Shown here in pieces: positions 1 through 6,133 of a stretch of DNA of 17,941 nucleotides. The DNA lies in the NCBI GenBank assembly GCA_927911745.1, contig CAKMQF010000132.1, positions 1 to 17,941 on the forward strand, written 5' to 3'. The translations under genes and the position numbers were made by a program. The DNA is from an uncultured Gemella sp. (GTDB taxonomy: Bacteria; Bacillota; Bacilli; Staphylococcales; Gemellaceae). Position 1 is the stretch's first letter. Every line of letters starts with the position of its first letter. The notes beneath the pieces are model-generated. The model was not told the origin of the DNA, ran no database searches, and saw only the letters and a program-made list of their open reading frames with translations.

Positions 1-133
1 ATTTGGCAACCCAAATTTCAATATTATTATGAGATTTTATATCATACTTTTTCGCTAACGATCTTATGCTTATGTTTTCATTTATATACTCTAGTACGAC
101 TTTCTTTTTAAATTCAAAATTATATTTAGTCAT
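1..133 (-). CDS. IS3-family transposase OrfA, N-terminal part
   Basis: Forty-four codons are visible, starting MTKYNFEFKKKVVLEYI and containing RSLAKKYDI, the first helix-turn-helix region of the HTH_28-type OrfA proteins that bind the element's inverted repeats. The ATG at 131-133 follows a GGAGG ribosome binding site at a normal distance. The rest of orfA and orfB, which carries the DDE catalytic domain, lies beyond the left edge, so activity of this copy cannot be judged. Confidence 0.75.
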   Translation of the reverse strand, partial: MTKYNFEFKKKVVLEYINENISIRSLAKKYDIKSHNNIEIWVAK

Positions 134-192
134 AAAAATACTGACCTCCAAAAAGTTAGATTTTTTTGGTCTAACTTTTTGGGGTCGGTACA
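1..192 (-). mobile_element. IS3-family insertion sequence, one terminus (cut by window edge)
   Basis: The element end is at about 192, where the reverse strand begins TGTACCGACCCC, a terminal sequence typical of IS3/IS150-group elements. Just inside lies a long perfect palindrome (arms 148-160 and 170-182, CCAAAAAGTTAGA and its complement), which could block transcription entering from outside. The transposase orfA begins at 133 and runs off the left edge. The flanking target duplication cannot be checked because the other end is outside the window. Its position 80 bp upstream of tehB may influence that gene's expression. Confidence 0.75.
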
Positions 193-232
193 AGCGCTAA
201 ACTCCCCTACTATTTTATTTTTATATTTTACA

Positions 233-241
233 TGATATAAT
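233..241 (+). promoter_or_regulatory. Extended -10 promoter of tehB
   Basis: TGaTATAAT is a perfect extended -10 element about 35 bp ahead of the tehB start. No good -35 box is seen 16-18 bp upstream, which is usual for extended -10 promoters. A strong AAGGAG ribosome binding site precedes the ATG at 276. Confidence 0.5.
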
Positions 242-275
242 TAAATTAAACTTAACCACCAATAAGGAGATTAGT

Positions 276-1150
276 ATGACAAAAAACTTAGTATGCTATA
301 AACGATTACCACTTTGGACAGCCGAAACACTTCCTAAACCATTTAGGCAAAAACACAATACTAGAAAAGACGTCTGGGCAAAATTAACTATTCTTAAAGG
401 AAAACTCCAATTTACAGAATTAACTGAAAATAATGAAGTTGTTAAGGAGCATATATTTACACCTGAGAGTAATATTCCATTCGTGGAACCACAAGCATGG
501 CACCGTGTTGCACCGTTATCTGATGATTTAGAATGTTTCTTAGAGTTTTACTGCGAACCAAAAAATTATTTCAAAAACAAATACGATATTAACCCTGCTC
601 ACTCTGAAGTAGTAGAAGCCCTGGATACTATTAAACCTTGTAAAACATTGGACTTAGGATCTGGACAAGGTCGAAATTCTTTATTCCTTTCTAAACTTGG
701 TTTTGAAGTGACTGCCGTAGACAACAATATTCCTGCTCTAGAATTTTTAATGGAAACATCTAAAATCGAAAATTTAGATATTAAAATAGGAAGCTATGAT
801 ATAAATACAGCAGCTCTTAGAAATACCTATGACTTCATTCTTTCAACAGTAGTTTTAATGTTTATCGAAGAACAATCTATACCTAATGTTATTAAAAATA
901 TGCAAGACCAAACTAATATAGGTGGCTATAATTTAATAGTAGCCGCAATGTCTACTGATGATGCTCCTTGCCCTCTACCTTTCCCTTTTACTTTTAAAAA
1001 AATGAACTTAAAGAATATTATAGAGACTGGGAATTTATTAAATATAATGAAGATTTTGGACAACTTCATAAGACTGATGCTAATGGTAATAGGTTTAAAC
1101 TACGTTTTGCTACTATGCTAGCTAAAAAATTAAATAAATTTTTTCTGTAA
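276..1150 (+). pseudogene. tehB: TehB-like SAM-dependent methyltransferase (frameshifted)
   Basis: TehB family proteins transfer a methyl group from S-adenosylmethionine to tellurite or selenium oxyanions, detoxifying them as volatile methyl compounds in the cytosol. The first ~95 residues match the DUF1971 cupin-like extension (LPLWTAETLPKPF near residue 11). The Rossmann methyltransferase domain follows, with SAM motif LDLGSGQGRNS near residue 125 and the acidic VTAVDNN at the end of strand 2. The open frame stops at 1121 with an unrelated tail. One extra A in the A-run at 996-1002 restores the family's usual C-terminus (KEYYRDWEF...[10 protein letters not shown]) and a 291-residue protein ending at 1150, the normal length. 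Likely a sequencing error. The physiological substrate is unproven; chromosomal tehB often has another role. Confidence 0.8.
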
Positions 1151-1159
1151 GCTACTTTT

Positions 1160-1188
1160 TTGACACCCTTATCAACACATGTTATAAT
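1160..1188 (+). promoter_or_regulatory. Sigma-A promoter of the ykoEDC operon
   Basis: A perfect consensus promoter: TTGACA at 1160-1165, a 17-bp spacer, TATAAT at 1183-1188. Transcription would start near 1195, immediately ahead of the TPP riboswitch. Confidence 0.9.
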
Positions 1189-1203
1189 TTTAACTAATCA
1201 TTA

Positions 1204-1279
1204 AAACATTTGGGGTGCTTTTTGCTGAGAATATACCCATAGAACCTGATGTTGTTAGTACAGCCGTAGGAAAATGTTT
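1204..1279 (+). ncRNA. TPP (THI-box) riboswitch
   Basis: The segment carries the conserved THI-box blocks: GGGGTGC, GCTGAGA, ATACCC, GAACCTGAT and the closing GCCGTAGGAAAA. The closing stem P1 pairs AAACATTT (1204-1211) with AAATGTTT (1272-1279). TPP riboswitches sense thiamine pyrophosphate and switch off thiamine synthesis or uptake genes. The gene downstream is a thiamine/HMP transporter, which agrees. Confidence 0.95.
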
Positions 1280-1324
1280 ATTTTTAATCAAGTCTATTTT
1301 AAAGTATATATATAATTTAAAAAT

Positions 1325-1366
1325 ACCTCTTGTTGTTTTAATGAATACAAATAACAGGAGGTTTTT
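1325..1366 (+). terminator. Expression-platform hairpin: terminator containing the ykoE Shine-Dalgarno
   Basis: ACCTCTTGTT (1325-1334) pairs with AACAGGAGGT (1353-1362) through ten pairs with one G-U, and a T5 run follows directly. The right arm contains the ykoE ribosome binding site AGGAGG (1356-1361), eight bases from the ATG. The same hairpin could therefore end transcription and hide the start site when TPP is bound. Confidence 0.8.
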
Positions 1367-1369
1367 CTT

Positions 1370-1927
1370 ATGAAAAAATGGTCTACAAAGGACATTATTA
1401 TTTTAGCTTTAATAGGTTTCTTATTCGGAGGGATATTCCTTGCCGCTGGTTGGGTTTACGCTGTTTTAGAAACAGCACTTACTCCATTAGGGTATGCACC
1501 TTTTGCAAATTCAATTTTATTTGGGTTGTGGGTTATGGCTGCACCGGTTGCTGCAGTATTAATCAAAAAACCTGGTAGTGCTACACTTGGAGAAGTTCTA
1601 GGCGCTTTAGCCGAAATGCTATATGGTTCATTTTTTGGAGCTGCAGTTCTTGTTTCAGGTTTGGTTCAAGGATTAGGATCTGAGTTAGGATTTTTCATCA
1701 CTAAATACAAACGTTATGATTCAAAATCACTATTTCTTTCTGCAATAGGTATTACTGTCTTCAGCTTTGTATATGAATATTTCAAACTTGGTTATGAAGC
1801 ATATTCTACAGGTATGATTATAGCATTGTTTGTTGTTCGTTTTATTTCTGTAGTAGTTTTCGGAGTTATCTGCGTTAAACTAATCTTGAACATCGTAAAT
1901 AAAGTACAAAACAGCGGTAGTAAATAA
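1370..1927 (+). CDS. ykoE: ECF transporter S component for thiamine/HMP, YkoE
   Basis: A 185-residue, very hydrophobic protein with about five or six membrane segments and the YkoE-type N-terminus (WSTKDIIILALIGFLFG) followed by conserved glycine/alanine-rich helices. As substrate-binding subunit of an energy-coupling-factor transporter it would bind thiamine or its pyrimidine precursor HMP at the outer face of the membrane. It is the first gene of a three-gene operon under a TPP riboswitch and its stop overlaps the ykoD start (TAATG), implying translational coupling. Length and gene order match Bacillus ykoEDC. HMP versus thiamine specificity cannot be read from the sequence. Confidence 0.92.
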   Translation: MKKWSTKDIIILALIGFLFGGIFLAAGWVYAVLETALTPLGYAPFANSILFGLWVMAAPVAAVLIKKPGSATLGEVLGALAEMLYGSFFGAAVLVSGLVQGLGSELGFFITKYKRYDSKSLFLSAIGITVFSFVYEYFKLGYEAYSTGMIIALFVVRFISVVVFGVICVKLILNIVNKVQNSGSK

Positions 1928-3297
1928 TGAATATCATAGAAATCAATAATTTTTCTTTGAAAATTAAAGATAAAGTCTTATTTGATAACGTTAGTTTAAA
2001 AATAAAAGAACATAGTTGGTTAGTCTTAACCGGAAATATTGGTAGTGGTAAGTCTACCCTGCTTCGTACTATTTGTAAATTAAATAAAGAACATTATGAG
2101 GGAGTAATTACTTACAAAGGGAAAAATATTGTTGATATTCCTATGCAAGAACACGTTAAAAATATTGGCTATGTCATGCAGCATGCAATTAATCAGTTTG
2201 TTATGCCTACTTTGGAAGAAGAAATAATCTTTGCATTAGAGAACCTATGTCTAGAACCACAGGTTATTAACGAAAAACTGGATTATGCTTTATCTATTAC
2301 AAATACTCGTGAAATTTCTACAAAGCATATCCATACATTGTCTGGAGGAGAACGTCAACGAGCTGCTTTTGCAGTAGCATTAGCTATGGGAAGTGAAGTT
2401 CTAATTTTAGATGAACCTTTTGCAAATGTCGATAAGAAGACTCGTAATTCTCTATTAACTCTTCTGAAAGACTTAAATAACCATGGTGTGACTATAATCG
2501 TGTGCGATCATGAGCATCATCTATACTTGAACTATGCAGATACCTTTACTTATCTTTCTGATGGAAATTTAGAGTTAGTAACAAATCCAACCTCTAAAAA
2601 TTCTAATGTGAAGTTATGTAACAATACTCAATCTGAACAAATCTTAAGACTAGAAAATATTTCTATACAACAAGGAAAAAAAGAATTATTAAATGTCGAT
2701 GATTTTCATATATTTAAAGGTATTACTACTTTAACGGGAGATAATGGAACAGGAAAAACAACATTATTACATGCTATTTCACAATTAAAAAAATACGATG
2801 GAAAGATATACTTTAATGAAGAAAAGGTAAAGAAATCAAGGAAGTTGTATAAAAAAATAAGTACTTGTTTACAAGATGCCTTTCAACAGTTTATTAGCTT
2901 AATGCCTCGTGAAGAGATCTCAATGCAAAAAGATATTTGGGATCATGCTCCATTATGGCAAGAGAGACTTTTAAAAGAATTTGATTTAGAAAAAGAACTT
3001 GATAAAAGTCTATATTATTATAGTGGTGGCCAGCGAAAACTTATTCAACTTATGTGTTTGTTAAGCCAAAAAACTGAACTATTGCTTCTTGATGAACCAT
3101 TTACCCATCTTGATAAAAGAGCATGTTCGTTTATAATGGATTGGATTGAAGAAAATAAAAGACTTACTGGGCAATCATTTATTATTGTAAGTCATAGATT
3201 AGAGCCATTAAATAAAAGGAGCGATTATCATATTGAAATTTCAAATAATACACTACATTATATAAAGGAGAATTGTTATGCAGAAGAAAATAATTAG
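1927..3297 (+). CDS. ykoD: ECF transporter double ATPase, YkoD
   Basis: Fused two-domain ABC ATPase that powers the YkoEDC transporter. Domain 1 has Walker A GNIGSGKST (36-44), Q85, signature LSGGERQ (138-144), Walker B LILDEPF with catalytic E163, and H195. Domain 2 has Walker A GDNGTGKTT (271-279), signature SGGQRK (366-371), Walker B LLLDEPF with E390, and H423. Both sites therefore look catalytically complete. The start ATG overlaps the ykoE stop by one base and has no strong ribosome binding site of its own, so translation probably depends on ykoE. At 456 residues it is slightly shorter than Bacillus YkoD. Cytoplasmic face of the membrane. Confidence 0.92.
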   Translation: MNIIEINNFSLKIKDKVLFDNVSLKIKEHSWLVLTGNIGSGKSTLLRTICKLNKEHYEGVITYKGKNIVDIPMQEHVKNIGYVMQHAINQFVMPTLEEEIIFALENLCLEPQVINEKLDYALSITNTREISTKHIHTLSGGERQRAAFAVALAMGSEVLILDEPFANVDKKTRNSLLTLLKDLNNHGVTIIVCDHEHHLYLNYADTFTYLSDGNLELVTNPTSKNSNVKLCNNTQSEQILRLENISIQQGKKELLNVDDFHIFKGITTLTGDNGTGKTTLLHAISQLKKYDGKIYFNEEKVKKSRKLYKKISTCLQDAFQQFISLMPREEISMQKDIWDHAPLWQERLLKEFDLEKELDKSLYYYSGGQRKLIQLMCLLSQKTELLLLDEPFTHLDKRACSFIMDWIEENKRLTGQSFIIVSHRLEPLNKRSDYHIEISNNTLHYIKENCYAEENN

Positions 3298-3934
3298 TCC
3301 TACTCTTACTCTTATTATAATGTTATTAACTATCTGGATTTCATTTAGTAAACTACTAGTACCAAATATTATTATTATCGCTACAACAATATGTTTACTT
3401 TTATTATCAAAATATTGGAATAAACTTCTAATTTTTATTTTTCTACCTCTCCTACCTGCTATAGGTTCTGCTTGGGCTATCATTGTTCATAGTTCTAATT
3501 ATAAATATGCTCTTTTAATTTTCACTAGGACATATAGCTTTGCAGCCTTAGGATTAATCTTGGCAACATATATTTCACTTGTAGAATTACTAAAATATTT
3601 TGAACAACATGGACTTTCTTCAAATATCGTATACGGACTCTTAGTAGTAATTCAAGCATTACCAAGAATACAATATGAAACTCAAATGATTACAAAATCT
3701 AGTCGTCTTCGTGGGATTTTCTTACCATTCTGGTCACCTTATTACTATGCTAAAGCCATATTTATCGCGTTAACTTGGCAACCTCAAATATCCGAGGCGA
3801 TGACAATCCATGCTTATGAAGACTTCAAAGTTCGAACACACTATAATAAATATACTATCGATAAAATCAAAAGTCTCTTTATTATAGTACTTTTCTCTAT
3901 ACTATTAATACTTTTATTAATCATAAATAAATAA
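3278..3934 (+). CDS. ykoC: ECF transporter T component, YkoC
   Basis: A 218-residue membrane protein with hydrophobic segments near residues 10-30, 33-65, 75-100, 110-130 and a final one at 195-216. A cytoplasmic stretch contains TKSSRLRGI, resembling the conserved Arg-Gly motif by which T components dock onto the ATPases. It would couple ATP hydrolysis by YkoD to movement of YkoE. The gene overlaps the end of ykoD by 20 bases but has its own strong AAAGGAG site, so it may be made at a separate rate. Last gene of the operon. Somewhat short for the family but not visibly broken. Confidence 0.88.
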   Translation: MQKKIISPTLTLIIMLLTIWISFSKLLVPNIIIIATTICLLLLSKYWNKLLIFIFLPLLPAIGSAWAIIVHSSNYKYALLIFTRTYSFAALGLILATYISLVELLKYFEQHGLSSNIVYGLLVVIQALPRIQYETQMITKSSRLRGIFLPFWSPYYYAKAIFIALTWQPQISEAMTIHAYEDFKVRTHYNKYTIDKIKSLFIIVLFSILLILLLIINK

Positions 3935-3938
3935 AAAG

Positions 3939-3969
3939 ATGCCATCATGGATAAAACCCATGATGGCAT
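3939..3969 (-). terminator. Terminator of the tRNA-Sec transcript
   Basis: Perfect 12-bp inverted repeat (ATGCCATCATGG, 3939-3950, with 3958-3969) and a 7-base loop. On the reverse strand it is followed by CTTTTTATT, giving an intrinsic terminator 25 bases past the tRNA. On the forward strand no T-run follows, so it is a weak end for ykoEDC. Confidence 0.8.
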
Positions 3970-3993
3970 TACTATGTTCAAAAATAAAAAAAC

Positions 3994-4090
3994 TGGCGGG
4001 AATGTGTGGGAATCGAACCCACCCAAGAGGCTCTTAACCCCTCATACTAGTTTTGAAGACTAGAGAGCACACCAGAACTCATCCACTCCC
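3994..4090 (-). tRNA. selC: tRNA-Sec (anticodon UCA)
   Basis: A 97-nt tRNA-like gene including encoded CCA (3994-3996) and discriminator G. The anticodon loop CUUCAAA, with anticodon UCA, is closed by the 5-bp stem CUAGU/ACUAG. The D arm has the selenocysteine signature of a six-base stem and a four-base UGGU loop (one U-U mismatch). A long variable arm (GAGG/CCUC) and a T arm GUGGG-UUCGAUU-CCCAC follow. The acceptor is eight positions, GGGAGUGG against ACAUUCCC, with one G-U and a mismatch at the eighth pair. This layout fits Sec tRNA, not a Trp, Ser or Leu tRNA. It is charged with serine, converted by SelA, and read at UGA by SelB; none of those genes is in the window. It has its own promoter and terminator. 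Confidence 0.93.
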
Positions 4091-4102
4091 ATGTATGTTT
4101 AT

Positions 4103-4131
4103 ATTATACAATAAATACAATAAAAAATCAA
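4103..4131 (-). promoter_or_regulatory. Promoter of tRNA-Sec
   Basis: On the reverse strand TTGATT (4126-4131), a 17-bp spacer and TATAAT (4103-4108) place the start a few bases before the mature 5' end at 4090. A near-consensus dedicated promoter argues the tRNA is expressed. Confidence 0.85.
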
Positions 4132-4220
4132 GATGATATGTTAACGCATCCAGAACGCTTTATTTTCATTTTTTAATTTAGCTTCTATCGAATATTCCAA
4201 AAGAAACAATTAAATTATTA

Positions 4221-4248
4221 ACCACTTGCTTCCTATTTTTTACCACTT
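4221..4248 (+). promoter_or_regulatory. Candidate LytTR operator: phased direct repeat
   Basis: The heptamer ACCACTT occurs at 4221-4227 and 4242-4248, exactly 21 bp (two helical turns) apart, with matching flanks (AACCACTTGC, TACCACTTAC). LytTR regulators such as AgrA and ComE bind pairs of direct repeats with about this period. It lies ahead of a TATAAT at 4284-4289 and the LytTR gene at 4320, so autoregulation is likely. The binding itself is inferred. Confidence 0.55.
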
Positions 4249-4319
4249 ACCTAAAAGCTATTAAGTTTCACACTAAAATAATATATAATATAACTATAAA
4301 CATTTAGAAAGGAGACAAT

Positions 4320-4772
4320 ATGAAAATAAATATCGAACTAGACTCAAATCTTAATGAAATTGAACTGGTCATTAAGACCCCAGACTTAAATAGTAATGTC
4401 ATCTTAATTAAAGAATTAGTTGAAAAAGCTATAGTTAATTCGCAAAAAATAGTTTTCTATAAAGGTGATTCTGAATATTTCATCCCTCTAGAATCTATTT
4501 TATTTTTTGAAACTGACGATAATAAAGTCTATGCTCACACTACTGATGAATTTTTCGAAGTTAAATTCAAATTATACGAATTAGAGCAACTTATTCCTTT
4601 TTACTATTGTCGAATTTCTAAGAGTTCAATAATAAATACAAAAGCAATTTATTCACTAGAAAAATCTTTTTCTGGTTCAAGTACCGCTTCTTTTTCTAAT
4701 TCAAAGAAGCAAGTCCATATTTCAAGACATTACTACAAAATATTAAAAGATAAATTAAAAGAAATGAGGTAA
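4320..4772 (+). CDS. LytTR-domain DNA-binding regulator without receiver domain
   Basis: A 150-residue protein whose C-terminal two thirds (from about residue 45) is a LytTR domain: FYKGDSEYFIPLESILFFE, then RISKSSIINTKAI, then ISRHYYKILKDKL. The N-terminal ~45 residues are a short non-receiver segment, so it is not a classical phosphorylated response regulator. The layout matches the LytTR-plus-membrane-partner cassettes common in Firmicutes. A strong AAAGGAG site precedes the ATG and the partner gene starts 6 bases after the stop. A 21-bp-phased direct repeat upstream is a likely self-binding site. The regulon and inducing signal are unknown; membrane or cell-envelope stress is a guess from the LiaF-like partner. 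Confidence 0.85.
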   Translation: MKINIELDSNLNEIELVIKTPDLNSNVILIKELVEKAIVNSQKIVFYKGDSEYFIPLESILFFETDDNKVYAHTTDEFFEVKFKLYELEQLIPFYYCRISKSSIINTKAIYSLEKSFSGSSTASFSNSKKQVHISRHYYKILKDKLKEMR

Positions 4773-4778
4773 AAATAA

Positions 4779-5461
4779 ATGAGAAGAAGTTTTATTGGAT
4801 TATTTTTTATAATCCTTGCGGTAACTACTTTACTTGATGGATTTAGTATTTTTCCAAATGGATCAATCTTCTTAGCTATATGTACTGTTGTACTAGGTTT
4901 TTTCGCTATTCGAGGTTTAATGGATTTTGATTCATTTGGAACTATCTTTCCTCTAGCATTATTATTCTATGTATACAATAAAAATTATCACTTTGCTGAT
5001 ATATCAGGTGGAAAAATATTCTTTGTTGCTGTTTTCCTTAGTCTAGGAATCTCTATGTTTGTCCCTAGAAAATATAAATATAGAGAATTTAAAAGTTTTT
5101 ACAAAGTAAAAAAACATCAAAAAATAAAAAATGGTAATGATTTTTCTGATGTAACATTTGGAGAAAATGTCCAGTATGTAGACATAACTAAATCTGATTC
5201 ATTCTCTGCTTCTACAACATTCGGAACTACTACTATCTACTTTGAAAAATTAGATACTTATCCTATTAAAAACTTTGATCTTAATGTTTCTATTTCTTTT
5301 GGTAATCTAAAAGTGTATGTTCCAAAGAATGGGCAATCGAGAATAATACAAATAACTTCCTTGGAAAAGTTCAAAAACATACTCACAGCATCGGTAAAGA
5401 TGTTAAAATTATCCTAAATGGTTCGGTAACATTTGGAGAAGTTGAAATAATTCATGTATAA
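4779..5461 (+). pseudogene. LiaF-like four-TM membrane protein, partner of the LytTR regulator (frameshifted)
   Basis: The first ~100 residues form about four membrane helices, beginning MRRSFIGLFFIILAV. They are followed by a soluble beta-rich domain like the C-terminal domain of LiaF/VraT-type envelope-stress proteins, with repeated FG-V motifs (FSDVTFGENVQY, FSASTTFGTT, VSISFGNLKVY). The open frame ends at 5415 in an unrelated tail. Adding one A near 5354 gives the family ending, with INFLGKV and NGSVTFGEVEIIHV, and a 227-residue protein stopping at 5461. It is cotranscribed with the LytTR gene and ends at a bidirectional terminator. By analogy with other such pairs it probably restrains the regulator at the membrane; this is inference. 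Confidence 0.75.
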
Positions 5462-5468
5462 AAAAATA

Positions 5469-5498
5469 ACTCTCAAGAATTCAAGAAATCTTGAGAGT
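5469..5498. terminator. Bidirectional terminator
   Basis: ACTCTCAAGA (5469-5478) pairs perfectly with TCTTGAGAGT (5489-5498). T-rich runs follow on both strands (TTTATTTT forward, TATTTTTTTA reverse), so it serves the LytTR/LiaF-like operon and the convergent TVP38 gene. Confidence 0.88.
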
Positions 5499-5504
5499 TT
5501 TATT

Positions 5505-6083
5505 TTAGTTTTTTTCTGCTTTCTTTTGCTGTTCTCTTTTTTCTACTAACTTAGATAAATAGATAGAACCTACAGTTAATAAAATTACTAATAATGAAGC
5601 AATTAAAAATTCTTTACTGAAGATATTTGTACTAGTAGCTCCAAAGTTTAAGAATACTACTGTTCCAGGGATAATACCAAGTACACTTGCTATCATATAT
5701 TTTGATAAACTGATATTAGTTAAACCATATCCATAGTTTATCATATTATATGGTACTAAAGGTATTAGTCTCAGTATTACTAAACTCATCATTAGTTTTT
5801 CATCACTAACATTAAAAATTCTATCGTGTTGTTTCGGTGTCATTTTTTTCTTAAGGTAGTTTTTCACCCATTCACGACCGAAACGACGTGATATTACAAA
5901 CATAATATAACAATTTAATGAAGCTCCAACGAAAGTTAATAAACTTCCCTCTACAAAACCAAACGCTACTCCTCCAGCAACAGCAAGTATCGGAACCGGA
6001 AAGAAAAATACCGGTAAGAACATAAACATTAATACATAAATTATCGGTGCTAAAACACCAAAACTCTGAATAAACTCCGTCAT
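5505..6083 (-). CDS. TVP38/TMEM64 (DedA-type, SNARE-associated domain) membrane protein
   Basis: A 192-residue integral membrane protein with the VTT domain: N-terminal helix pair, FFPVPILAVAGGVAFG (a re-entrant-like segment), GASLNCYIMFVISRRFGR, then RLIPLVPYNMINYGYGLTNIS and two C-terminal helices ending in a lysine-rich tail. Members of this superfamily are implicated in lipid scrambling or proton-coupled transport across the membrane; the bacterial TVP38 branch has no settled substrate. It has a strong AGGAGGAG ribosome binding site and lies 50 bp downstream of the DUF2064-kinase gene on the same strand, so the two are probably one transcript. It ends at a bidirectional terminator. Confidence 0.85.
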   Translation of the reverse strand: MTEFIQSFGVLAPIIYVLMFMFLPVFFFPVPILAVAGGVAFGFVEGSLLTFVGASLNCYIMFVISRRFGREWVKNYLKKKMTPKQHDRIFNVSDEKLMMSLVILRLIPLVPYNMINYGYGLTNISLSKYMIASVLGIIPGTVVFLNFGATSTNIFSKEFLIASLLVILLTVGSIYLSKLVEKREQQKKAEKN

Positions 6084-6133
6084 TACTCTCCTCCTATTTA
6101 AAGTACGCTGATACTTTTTCTAAAAATTCTAAT

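Noticed and set aside
1378..1578. Second-frame open reading frame inside ykoE
   Set aside because: Overlaps the ykoE coding frame entirely and has no start signal of its own.
3994..4090. tRNA-Trp(UCA) or tRNA-Ser UGA suppressor
   Set aside because: Length, long variable arm, six-position D stem and four-base D loop fit tRNA-Sec; a Trp tRNA would be about 74 nt with a short variable loop.
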